Shown here piece after piece: positions 47,151-57,445 of a stretch of DNA of 64,000 nucleotides. The position numbers and the translations under genes are program-made. Each line of letters opens with the position of its first letter. Position 1 is the first letter of the stretch. The notes beneath the pieces were generated by a model. That model worked only from the letters and a program-made list of their open reading frames with translations, ran no database searches and was not told the origin of the DNA. The DNA is from Erythroxylum novogranatense (lineage: Eukaryota > Streptophyta > Magnoliopsida > Malpighiales > Erythroxylaceae): the NCBI GenBank assembly GCA_029891385.1, contig CM057235.1, forward strand, positions 12,413,501 through 12,477,500. The letters are read 5' to 3'.

Positions 47151-47459
47151 ACCCATTTTTCTATCCCTCCATAGATTTTGATAGATTTTGGTTTTGATTT
47201 GAAAAAGATATATTGAATCAAATTAAGGGTATCAATTGGAAGAGTAGGAATTAGATATTTTATTGAACATGCTTCAGTATTTTGATGATTTCTGGATCGG
47301 TAGAACTCTGAATAAGATGATTCCAGTTTCAAGGTAAACTAGAGACATGGAGCTACAAATGGTATGAAGAATTTGAAATCTATTTCAGTCTCTAGGACTT
47401 TCAATTTCTAGATGGGAGTGGGGTATAGTGTACTGTTTCAGTTTAACAACAGTCTAAAA

Positions 47460-49117
47460 TGTTGAGCCCTAACTTTCAGATGTTTGAACCGAATGGACTG
47501 ATTTGGGGTCATTGGGAACTTAAGACAAGGGAGAACACTTTTCTAGATGAAAGAGTTATGTCAGAATATTCAAGGGTGCTTTTGACAAGAAACTTAAGTA
47601 TAAAAGACATAAGGCATTAAAGGAAGGGCAAGGTGGACAATTCTCAATCATTAAGGACATAATTGGAAGAAGAAGTGTTGTCTTGCTTATAAATAAAGAA
47701 GAAAAACATGAATGGAAGGATAAGCAAAAGAGAAGAATGAAAATATAAGAGAAAAGAGAGAATGTCATGAAAAAAGATAGAGAAATACAAAGAGAATAAG
47801 AGAATGAGAGAAAGAAGAGAAAATAAGCTAGGGTTTCAATTGTGTTAACCTTTAAGGGAGATTTTGGAGTTGTTCAAGAAAGGAAAAAGGAAGAGGAAGA
47901 GAAGAGATTTCCTTTGAGCTAAAGATCTCTTCAATTGGTGAAGAATCAAGGTAAGACCACTTTGGATCTTTTGGATTTTTAGAAAGACTTTAGTCCATGG
48001 AGTTTAGAAAATGCTTGGGTTTAAGCATTATAGAATCAATTTTAGTGATTTTGCATTGCGACATTTTCTATTTGATTCCTATTGCATGAAACTTGGTTGT
48101 TTTAGGGAACCAAGAAAATCCTATCCAAGAGCAAGGGAAAAGGCAACCTTTATTTGGATTTTTACAAGGAAATGAGGTGGGTAATGTATTTACAGTTATT
48201 GTGTGATTGGGCAAATTCTTGCCTATGTGTGTATATGTGTTAAATTGTTTGATTTTGACTTATTGAAAATACATAATGATTTTTTATTTTGTTATATTGT
48301 GGAAGAAGCATGATATGTTGATATAATTAAATTGTGATTTTGATCAATGTTATGCCATTGAATTGTATCGTGGCATTTTGATTTAAATGGAAATAAGAAA
48401 GAGCATGAAAAGTATGAAAGATTTCATTTTTGATAAAATGATTTTGAGCATTGATTATGTGCTTTGTTTAGGAGAGAGAGGAATCGTTTTGTTAGTCACA
48501 TGCACGTCAACATAAAGCCTTCCCCCGGCTGCCAGCTTGTAGCCCACGAGATCTGAAAAATGGACTCGTTTTGTTCACGGAATAAACTATGTTTTCGCTG
48601 TTTTGTTACACGAAACCCTCGAGCTAATTGTTATGCATCGCATCTTTAGATGATCAAGAATGGTGCATATTTGAGTGTCATGTTTAATGACTGAAGTTTA
48701 TGCTCTGTGTTATAAGTTGAGTTAAATTGTTGAATGCTTAAATTGCTTGAATAAAGTATAAATGCTAGAATTGCTAGACACATATATATACATATGTTTG
48801 ACTTTGGTCAATTACCAATGGCTATATATATATTAGCCACTAAGTTGTGTAGCTCACCCTACGCTTTCCTTCTCAGGTGTAGAAAGAGAAGATTAGCGAT
48901 CATTGCAAGGCATTGGAACTCAAAGATAGTAAAAGACTTTTGTAATTAAGTTAGTTCAGGAACTTTTTGTATTTTGGTATCATTTTAATCATAAGCATTC
49001 AATTGTATCATTTGTAATTTTTATTTTGTATTTTGTATTTGTATTAGGCCAAAGGGGTGGTTTTTGAAATATAAAGATGTTTTAAAAATAAGCTTTGTCT
49101 TTTATGATGGGCTCAAG
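47460..49117 (+). mobile_element. 5' part of a family-C LTR, cut by element D
   Basis: Starts TGTTGAGCCCTAAC and aligns, with divergence, with the first 1.7 kb of the LTR at 49118. Matching landmarks are AAGGAAGGGCAAGGTGGAC (47615), a TATA-like TATAAATAAA (47689), GAACCAAGAAAATCC with GAGGTGGGTAATG (48110-48190), GTTAGTCACATGCACGTCAA (48494) and GCTCACCCTACGC (48851). The rest of this LTR should lie beyond element D, outside the window. Confidence 0.6.
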
Positions 49118-50856
49118 TGTTGGACCCCAGAAAACTTTTCTTTAAGTAAGCATGATTTCAAAATAATTTTGGAGTTTAGATAGATTTATTTTTTGGAACT
49201 ATAATGGTGCCAAGGTTAGTAGGATTTGTTGAATGGATAATGAAAGTAAAGTGTTAATGTAATAAGGACATTTTTGGGAGATCACTTGAGCATAGACGAG
49301 CATAAGCTTATAAGGAAGGGTAAGATGGACTTTTTGGGCTTATTAAGGGTAGAAATAGAAAAAGGATGTGTTGTTTTGCTTGTTAAGAGGTGAAAAATGT
49401 AATTTGAAGAGGGAGAAGAGTGAGAAAACAAAAGTTAGAGAGAGAAGAGAAAGGTTTCGGTGGAAGAAAGAAAGAAGAGAGATCAACTTGTTAAGGTGGG
49501 TTATCCATCTATTCTTTTTCTCCACTAAAGGAAAGGGATTGTGTTGGAAGAAGATGGATTTTAGGGAACCCAATTGATGTTAGGGTTTTTAAATTAGGTC
49601 TAGGGTTTTCTAACCTAGATGGCTGATGGGTAAGTTAGATTTGAGTTTAATCTTTCTGCATCTGTTGAAATAGTAGGATTTTCCTGTTAAGTTATAAATT
49701 TGTTTAGAATGTTGTTTGATTAGAACCTTGGTTATTGTAGGGCACCAAGGGAAGCCTACCCAAGAGAAAAGGGAAAGGCAAGCTTGACTTGGTTTTCGCA
49801 AGCTAACTAGGTGGGTAATATGTTTATAGTTTTGTGTGATTGGGCAGATTCTTGCCTATGTGTGAACATGTGTTAAATGTTATGCATTAAAAAGATGCAT
49901 GAAATTTTGTTTGATTGTGTGATAATTTTTTGAAAAGGATTGGTTGAAAATTCTTGATGATATTTGATTTTGGTCATACCATGAAAGAAGCAAGATTTTT
50001 TATATAAATAAATTATGATTTTTGATCAATATTATGCCTTGATAACTGTCATGGCATTTTGTATAAATGAAAAGAAAGAAGAAAAAGCATGAAAGCATAT
50101 CATTTTGATAAAATGATTCTGAGCATGATTATGTGCTTCTGTTTAGGCAAGAGTGGAACCATTCTGTTTGTCACGTGCACGTCGACAAGAGCCTTATCCC
50201 AGTTTTCTACTTGTGGCATATGAGCTCCGAAATGGACTCATTCTGTTCATGGGGTAAACTTCAGTTTCCTCATTCTGTTTCATGGGACCCTCGAGTCATT
50301 TGTTGTGCATTGCATTTTTAAATGATCAAGCATGAAACATATTGAGTGTTATGTGATTGAGTAGAATTTGATGAATGTTTAAATTTCTTGAATAAACTAT
50401 GAATGCTATCTAGATATATATATACACATATATGCTTGACTTTGGTCAATTTCCATGGTTATAAATATGTTAGCCATTGAGCTATGTAGCTCACCCCACC
50501 ACTTCCTTCTCAGGTGCAAATGGAGAAAATCAGTGATCCTTGTAGGGCAATTGAATACTCCAAGCTAGCTAAGTGTGTTTTGTATTAAGTTAGTAGCATT
50601 TGGATAGCTTTATAAGCATAGGAAACATTGAGCATCCATATGTACTTGTCTTGATCTTTTAATGAGCGTGTTGATTTGTAATTAAAGATGAATTCAAATT
50701 GTGTTTAGTGTTATAAATGAAATATTATTTCTTTTGTTTATGATCTTTTTTTCCAAGTTTTATTTTGCATTCCATATTTCGAGCCTGTTATAAGGGTAAA
50801 ATTTGAGTTCAAGCTCTTGGAGAAAAATCTAGAATAATCTAAGTTGGATCAGACAA

Positions 50857-51600
50857 ATCAACTTCGCTTCTATCGTTTTAGTTTGACCGGATCGACTTCG
50901 TCTTAGTTTGGGTACCTAAGACACATCGTCTTAGTTTTGTGTCTTAAGTTGACTTCTATCGTCTTAGTTTGACCGGGTCAGCTTCGTCTTAGTTTTGGGT
51001 ACCTAAGACGCATCGCCTTAATTTTGCGTCTTAGGTTGACTTCTATCGTCTTAGTTTGACCAGGTTGGTTTTGTTTTAGTTTGAGTACCTAAGATGCATC
51101 ATCTTAGTTTTGCGTCTTAGGTTTACTTCTATCGTCTTAGTTTGATCGGGTTAGCTTCGTCTTAGTTTTACGTCTTAGTATGACGTCAGCATTGTCTTAG
51201 TCTTCTTTCATCTTAGTTTTGGTACCTAAGATGTTTCATCTAAGTTTTGTGTCTTAGTATGACATCAGCACCGTCTTAGTTTTCTTTCTTCTTAGTCTCG
51301 GACCTAAGATGCATCGTCTTAGTTTGACTTTTATTGCGTCTTAGTTCTGTTTCGTCTTAGAATCGTCTTAGTTTTTCTTTCGTCTTAACTCTGTTTCATC
51401 TTAGTTTTTCGCTTCATCTTAGAATATTCGTTTTAATTTTTCCTTCGTCTTAACTTTATTTCGTCTTAGTTTTCCGCTTCGTCTTAGAATGTTTCGTCTT
51501 AGTTTTTCCTTTGTCTTAGCTATGTTTCATCTTAGTTTTCCACTTCGTCGTAGAATGTTCCGTCTTAGTTTTTCCTTCATCTTAGACTGTTCCATTTTAG
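50857..51600 (+). repeat. CGTCTTAGTTT array with an 86-bp higher-order repeat
   Basis: More than 25 copies of CGTCTTAGTTT or close variants. In the first 300 bp they are arranged in an 86-87 bp higher-order unit starting GTTTGACCGG (50881, 50967, 51054, 51140). Each unit also holds ACCTAAGACGCATCGTCTTA, an inverted repeat with arms TAAGACG and CGTCTTA. Confidence 0.88.
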
Positions 51601-51796
51601 AAATTTTGCTCTGTCTGAGTTTTATGCACTGTTCATCTTATACCTTCTGGTCCATTCTTGATTCTTTTAGAGGCCAAATCTCACTACGAGATATTCATGA
51701 AAGTTTTAGATTTAGAAGTTTTCTTTCAAACCGTCTAAAAAAAAAGTTATTCCGATATAAGTAGAGCCACGAACATGTTGGATCCATTTGACCAAA

Positions 51797-51850
51797 ACTT
51801 TCCCGTCCGACCTCCGATTGAGACAATTCTTAAGGATTGGATTCCTACTT
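51797..51850 (+). repeat. Conserved LTR block P, copy 6
   Basis: Reads CCCGTCCGACCTCCGATTGA, then GACAATTCTTAAGGATTGG and ATTCC. It follows the array of LTR C by about 200 bp. Confidence 0.8.
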
Positions 51851-52003
51851 TGTTTATCTACCTTTCCATAGGAATTTTTAGCCTCTGATGTTGAGTTAAT
51901 TTGATTAGGACGGGTTCGTTGAGATAACCCTACCATGAAACTCACTCACGCTTTTTGGCTCCGGTTTGATTGTTGAGCATCGAAAACGGGGTCTAACATC
52001 TTG

Positions 52004-52016
52004 TGGTATCAGAACC
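52004..52016 (+). promoter_or_regulatory. Primer-binding site of element D
   Basis: TGGTATCAGAACC lies 5 bases after the LTR. It matches the tRNA-Met type site, with A in place of G at the 11th base. Confidence 0.85.
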
Positions 52017-52196
52017 CTAGGTTTTTCCTAGGCTTAATGTGCATAGTAGGATGAAGTGTTAGGTTATGTGGGTATGGGTTGCATTGTTAAACTGATTGAT
52101 TGCATTAAATGACATGCATATCATGCATACATGTAGGGAAATAGGATTAAGATCAATTGTAAGCTAATAGTTAGTGTTTGCATTGAAGAAGTAAGA

Positions 52197-53242
52197 TGCC
52201 ACCTCATAGAAGGACACGAGAAGTATTGCAAGGCTCAATTGCACCTGACTTCCTACCAAGGTAGGAGAGTATTGATGAATCTGTAGCTCCAGGAAATGCT
52301 GAGGCTTCGGTAAGGTAAGGTAGTGAGCCCGTTCAGTCACAGTAACGAGAGTCTCCACTTTCACAAGAGCAAGTGCCTACTTCATTCGATCCGAGGATGT
52401 TTTAGGCGTTTGCTCAGGCTATAGGCCAGATGCCACAGCCTTTTGCTCCAGCTCAAGCTAAGAAAGGGAAACAGTTTGACGAGCCAGTAGATTTTTATGG
52501 GATTGAGGATCTAGAGGAAGCCGAAACTTGGTTGAGAAAGACCGAAAGGATACTAGATCAGATGGAGTGTGAGGATGATGAGAAGGTGGTGTATGCTACT
52601 AGTTTGCTTTAGGGAGATGCTCTACATTGGTAGGAGAGTGTGCCAGGGGGTCAAATAAGACCACCAGTGTTGGCATGGAAAGACTTCTTAGTAGTGTATA
52701 AGAAGAAGTACCTGTCTGAGGTGTATATTCAACAGAAGCAGAGAGAGTTTCTGAGTCACACCCAGAGGGAGATGACGGTGAATGAGTATGAGCGCCGGTT
52801 TACACAGCTATCCCAATATGTAGCTGAGATGATGATAAGTGAGGTAGCCAAGTGCTGTAGGTTTGAATCGGGTTTGCATCTAGCCATCAGAGAGAAAGTG
52901 GCGGTACAAAATTTTTGTGACTTTTAACAGCTAGTTGAGGCGGCCTTGAGGGTTGAGAACATAGAGAACATAAAGAGTGTTGTGAATAAAAAGAGAAAGG
53001 GAAGAGAGAAATTCAAGCGGGGAGGTAGTACTAGTACTCCTATGCCAGAGAGGAGTGCTAAGCCTTTCCTTATACAGTCTGAGGAGAGGAGAAGTGGTGC
53101 AAGTAGGTCTCAACTAATGAGGACTACTACTGTTTTCCATCAAGCCTCAACGGTGGGAGGCAGTAGAAGGGGAGAAGGGGAAAAGTAATCCGTCCCTAAG
53201 TGCGACCATTGTGGCAAGTTTCATAGAGGAGAGTGTTATAGG
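52197..53242 (+). pseudogene. gag: Element D gag with zinc knuckles
   Basis: The start is probably ATG 52197 (MPPHRRTREVLQGSIAPDFL), with a stop and frameshift before 52430. The main frame then reads FDEPVDFYGIEDLEEAETWL, KTERILDQMECEDDEKV, KDFLVVYKKKYLSEVY, REMTVNEYERRFTQLSQY and RFESGLHLAIREKV, the Tekay gag core. At its end is CDHCGKFHRGECYRLTGAC overlapping CFKCGEKGHITREC, the paired knuckle of Tekay elements. In-frame stops are near 52610, 52925 and 53186. Gag would package element RNA. Confidence 0.85.
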
Positions 53243-54016
53243 TTGACAGGAGCTTGTTTCAAATGTGGAGAGAAGGGGCATATAACTAGAGAGTGTCCAC
53301 GATATGCAAGAAAAGAAGGAGCGCAGATGCAAGTTTCAAAGAGAACTGAGGCAGTGAGGCAAAAGACTGCAACTGAAGCTGGCAGCTCTGATGTAGTAAG
53401 GAGAGTGAACTCTCCAAGAAGACCAAGGGGGCAAGCACCAGTTAGAATGTTTGCAATGACAAGGGAGGATGCAGAGACCGCTCTAGAAGTGGTGACTGGT
53501 ATGACAAAATTATTTGATGATAATGTGATTGTTTTGATTGACCTGGGTTCTACTCACTTTTTTGTTTCATCGGGTAGAACTATGTTTGGTAAAGTGGTGA
53601 GCCCATTGGATACCCCTTTGATGGTGAGTACTCCAATTGGTCAGTGTATTGTTATTAGTCAAGTGTATAGGGAGTGTAAGTTATGTATTGGTGAGGAACA
53701 CTTAGTGGTGGATTTAATGCCCTTGAAGATGGGAGGCTCAGATGTAATTTTGGGTATGGACACTTTAGAGAAGTACAATGCCCATCTGGATTGTAAACAG
53801 AAAATAGTGGAGTTTGAGTTGGAGGATGGAAGAAAGGTGATGTTAGGAGATAGGAGATTTAGCTCATCGAAAATTGTTTTGACTTTGATGGCAAAGAAAA
53901 TGATGAGAAAAGAGTGTGAGGCATTTTTGGCCTATGTAGCAGACACGTGGGTAGATAGAGGGAAGTTTGATGATATGTCAGTAGTCAAGGAATTCCTGGA
54001 TTTCTTTCCCGATTAG
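53243..54016 (+). pseudogene. pro: Element D protease
   Basis: Same frame as gag. Protease motifs are VIVLIDLGSTHFFVSSG (catalytic D-L-G-S, where D-P-G-S or D-S-G-S is usual), LVVDLMPLKMGGSDVILGMD and the following LDCKQKIVEFELEDG. It ends VVKEFLDFFPD and then TAG, the normal entry to RT in this family, so the stop at 54014-54016 is a nonsense change within gag-pol. Confidence 0.85.
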
Positions 54017-54789
54017 TTACTAGGACTACCACCATTTAGGGAAATTGAATTTCCCATTGAACTTCTTCCGGGCAAAATGCCAATCTCAATTTTGCCTTAC
54101 CAAATAACTCCGGCAAAATTGAAGGAGCTTAAGGAGTAGTTGGAGAAATGATACATAAGGCTAAGCTCTTTGTCCTGGGGAGCTTCGATCCTTTTTGTAA
54201 AGAAAAATGAGGGATCGTTGAGGATGTGTGTGGATTATAGGAAGCTTAATCATGCCACTGTTAAAAACAGATATCCGCTTCCACATATAGATGATTTGTT
54301 TGATCAGTTGCAAGGGGAAAGGTCTTCTCTAAGATAGATTAGAGATCAGGATATCACCAATTGAGGATAAAGGATTCCGATGTGTCAAAGACCGCTCTTA
54401 GAACACGGTATGACCACTTCAAGTTCATGGTCATGCCTTTTGGGTTAACAAATGCACCTGTAGCCTTCATGGACTTGATGAATCGAGTCTTTAAGCCTTT
54501 CTTAGACCGATTTATCATTGTCTTCATTGATGATATATTAGTTTATTCTAAGAGTGACAAGGAGCATGAAGAGCATGTGAGGATTGCCTTGGAGACATTA
54601 AGGAAGAATGAGTTGTATGTTAAATTCGACAAATGCGAATTTTGGTTAAGGGAAGTAGTGTTTCTTGGACATGTAATCTCTAAACAAGGAGCGCATGTAG
54701 ACCCGAGGAAGATAGAAGCAGATGTAAAATGGGAAGCACCTAAGAACATAGCAGAAGTGAGGAGTTTATTAGGTTTAGCTAGATATTAG
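54017..54789 (+). pseudogene. pol: Element D reverse transcriptase
   Basis: In two frames joined by a shift near 54320. First frame: [60 protein letters not shown]. Second frame: [48 protein letters not shown] with the catalytic FIDD intact, then [19 protein letters not shown] and [13 protein letters not shown]. Stops lie near 54140, 54153, 54331 and 54787. Confidence 0.87.
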
Positions 54790-55542
54790 GAGGGCTTTTC
54801 TATAATAGTAGCTTCACTTACCAAGTTGACCAGGAAGAACCAGAAGTTTGAGTGGACAGATGAATGTCAGAAAATCTTTGAGGAGCTTAAGCATCGATTG
54901 ACGAGTGCACCAGTTTTGGCATTGCCTTCGGGTAGTGATGGATATGTAGTCTATAGTGATGCCTCAAGGAAGGGATTGGGTTGTGTATTGATGAAGGAAG
55001 ATAAGGTGATTGCTTATGCTTCTAGGCAATTGAAGCCTTATGAGATGAATTATCCGACGCATGACTTGGAGTTAGTTGCCATAATTTTTGCGTTGAAAAT
55101 TTAGAGACACTATTTATATGGGATCACTACTAGGTCATTTACAAACCATAAGAGTCTTAAGTACTTAATGAGCTAGAAAGAGTTGAACTTGAGACAGAGA
55201 AGATGGTTAGAACTATTAAAGGATTATGATTTAATGATTGATTATCACCCGGGGAAAGCTAATATAGTAACGGATGCATTGAGTAGGAAATTGACTATGG
55301 CACATGTGGAGACAGTGTATCTTCCTTTGTTGAAGGAATTAGCCAAACTCAGAGTGACATTGACACAAACTGAATCGGATTGCATATTGACTAACTTTAG
55401 AGTAAGGCCAGTATTGAATGAGAAGATTAAAGAATTGCAGGAACAGGATGAGTACTTGAGCAAGTTCAGAGAAGAGATTAAAAATGGTAAACCTTCAAAA
55501 GTAGGGATAAGAGAAGATGGACTGATGGTGGTAGGTAACTGA
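54790..55542 (+). pseudogene. pol: Element D RNase H and connection
   Basis: Same frame as the second RT part. RNase H motifs are [77 protein letters not shown] and, after stops, FTNHKSLKYLMS (the usual FTDHKSL has D, here N), [20 protein letters not shown] and [15 protein letters not shown] codons at about 55102 (Trp expected) and 55174 (Gln expected) interrupt it. Confidence 0.86.
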
Positions 55543-55816
55543 TTGTGTGTTCTGGATTTATTAGAGTTGAACAAAGAGATTTTTGACGAGGCACATAACG
55601 CTCCTTATGTTATGCATTCAGGGAGTACGAGAATGTACAGAGATTTGAAAGAGAACTTTTGGTGGAAGGGAATGAAGAAGGTTGTTGTCGAGTATGTTAG
55701 CAAATGCTTAGAGTGTCAGCAAGTTAAGGCTGAATATCAGGCATCTTCAAGCAAGCTTAAATCTTTGCCTATTCCATAATGGAAGTGGGAAAAGATTACT
55801 ATAGATTTATTGATGG
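55543..55816 (+). pseudogene. pol: Element D integrase zinc finger and core start
   Basis: Reads LCVLDLLELNKEIFDEAHNA, YVMHSGSTRMYRDLKENFWW and KKVVVEYVSKCLECQQVKAE, giving the HH-CC zinc site with C-L-E-C. After a stop near 55777 come WKWEKITIDLLM and the D of the integrase core. The coding ends where element E's LTR starts. Confidence 0.86.
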
Positions 55817-56399
55817 TATAACACCCCCTTACCCTAGGATATGTATCGGGACGCCCATAGGTCATTCCGACACACACCCTACGATAAGGGTGCGCTACGA
55901 ACAATCGCTAACACTCCACATGGCATCAAAAATCATAAAGCATTAATATGAAATCCACTAATTTTTGAAACCATAAATTCTCATTTCATAACCTCAAAGA
56001 TAAATTTACACAACCGTATGTTCAGACATTCCTCCAAAAGAAAATCAAACAAAAAGGCTAGCTAGGTCATCCCTCAAAAAGTGCCAGCTGACTGACCTAT
56101 GAGCCATGACTTCTCTTGCCAACTCAATCTACACGGCAAGAAAAGTCCCTCTAGAGCTATAAGTCTACTCTCTCGGTCCTGAAAAATAATTTGCAATTTT
56201 GGGTGAGTTTGCGAACTCAGTGAGGAACCATCATCGATGGTTCACCCAATTCATGCATATACACATACATAACACAGATACACACAATTATCTCACCAAA
56301 TCACATTTAGTAGTACCACATACTTTTCATAACAATCCAAAGAACCAATTCAAATGCACATGAAATGTGTATGAGACGCTTTTTCCAATTTATTACGTT

Positions 56400-56529
56400 G
56401 TTGTGATCGAAGCTCAGAATCGTCCCATTAAGGGCACATTAAACGATAAGCCATAGGCTCAATCATCAGGGGCTCAAGGCCCAATCACGTTGAGCTTTAA
56501 GCTCTCGTTGGTCGCTCTTCCGTCACAAC
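56400..56529 (-). other. Conserved hairpin block in element E's LTR
   Basis: On the plus strand the arms are GTTGTGATCGAAG (56400-56412) and CTTCCGTCACAAC (56517-56529): 7 paired bases, a 2-by-2 internal loop, then 4 paired bases. The loop includes GAGCTTTAAGCTC (56492-56504). Compared with 40527-40656, GAG/CTC is replaced by GAAG/CTTC, keeping pairing. Confidence 0.68.
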
Positions 56530-57177
56530 CGCCATTCTCGATCATGCAATTATGCATGAAATGCATATGTCCAAATAAAACAACACCAATATTATATCAG
56601 ATCCCAACTCAACATGTACACATAAGTCTCGCACAGGTAATCGCAAGAAAATCAAATATAACACTTCTATGTCAGAATTCTCCAATCCATCGGACCTCCG
56701 GTCCGCAATCCAGGCACAAACAAACACAATTTTCCCACCATTATTCTCCACAGGGTTCTAAGTACAGAATTATAAACACTTACTAACCGAGGAACCACCT
56801 AGGTTACTCACCTAATAACTTCCGAGCTAATGCCGGGAAGTCTCTGCAACGTCCGTGAGATGACGTTCCAACTGAGCCTTTATAACAATAGAAATGAGTA
56901 CATATTACCAACTGTATAATTAGAAATATCGAACAATGCACATGGAATAAGTAAAATGTGTATAATGCATGTTCATGGCATTCCCGACCCTAATCAAAAA
57001 TTTTCTCATAATAAAATCTGTCTAAAAATTAGAAACCTATTGGCGTTGGCGGTGCGCAATTCGGACCTCTATAGGTCCCCAATTAAACAAAACAGTGATT
57101 AAAGGCTCCGTTACCCGGGGCCACGTCAATTTCCCGTCCAAAAATTCCCAATTTCTCACAAAATGAAATTAAATGTT

Positions 57178-57231
57178 CTACGAATCCGATGCCTGAAGAA
57201 TCAGGTCAATCGGACGTCGGACGGAAAAGAA
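57178..57231 (-). repeat. Conserved LTR block P, copy 7
   Basis: On the minus strand it reads CCGTCCGACGTCCGATTGAC, then CTGATTCTTCAGGCATCGG and ATTCG. The GC array starts about 75 bp to its right, after an (AT)n tract. Confidence 0.8.
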
Positions 57232-57304
57232 ATTGACAAAAGAAACAATTAGGTCACTTAATGCCAAATAATAATTAAAAAAATAATAAAATATATATAT
57301 ATCT

Positions 57305-57445
57305 GCGCCTGCCTCGCTGGGGCGAGGCGTCGCCCTAGCGAGGTCAACTCGCTTCACCTCATCGCGAGGGCGAGGCGTCGCCCTAGCGACGGGGCCATCT
57401 TACCTCGCCTCTCGGGGGCGAGGCGTCGCCCTAGCGATCCGGCGA
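57305..57445 (-). repeat. GC-rich array in element E's LTR
   Basis: Three units of about 45 bp, each with GGCGAGGCGTCGCCCTAGCG. The 14-mer CGTCGCCCTAGCGA occurs three times and is identical to that in the non-autonomous element's LTR (15345-15478), although the LTR termini of the two families differ. Confidence 0.88.

Larger units (their letters stand above)
45406..47459 (+). mobile_element. Fragment of chromovirus-type LTR(s)
   Basis: Begins TGTTAGACCCCGAAC, a plausible LTR start. Bases 45590-45960 resemble parts of LTR A (19170-19460), for example TGTATGTTCTGTTGTTGGTG. A TGACGTCA array (46169-46500), about three 200-bp tandem modules (46525-47110) and block P (47101-47150) follow, which is the order near the 3' end of other LTRs. 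No right terminus is certain before the next LTR start at 47460. Confidence 0.5.
49118..51998 (+). mobile_element. 5' LTR of element D (family C)
   Basis: Begins TGTTGGACCCCAG and ends ACGGGGTCTAACA, immediately before a primer site. It contains a CACGTGCACG segment (50171), GCTCACCCCACC (50491), a long CGTCTTAGTTT array (50857-51600), a repeated module and block P. Length 2881 bp, usual for Tekay. Confidence 0.85.
49118..55816 (+). mobile_element. Element D: Tekay/Del-like chromovirus, 5' part
   Basis: The order is a 2.9 kb 5' LTR, primer site, gag with two zinc knuckles, protease, RT, RNase H and integrase zinc finger. Element E interrupts it in the integrase core at 55816; the rest lies beyond the window. 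TCAAG (49113-49117) would be its left target duplication. It has one or two frameshifts and about ten in-frame stops. Confidence 0.85.

Noticed and set aside
45406..51998. A single 6.6 kb LTR with matching ends TGTTAGACCCCG and CGGGGTCTAACA
   Set aside because: It contains two diverged copies of the same 1.7 kb LTR segment (from 47460 and 49118), and the LTR next to the primer site is explained by 49118-51998.
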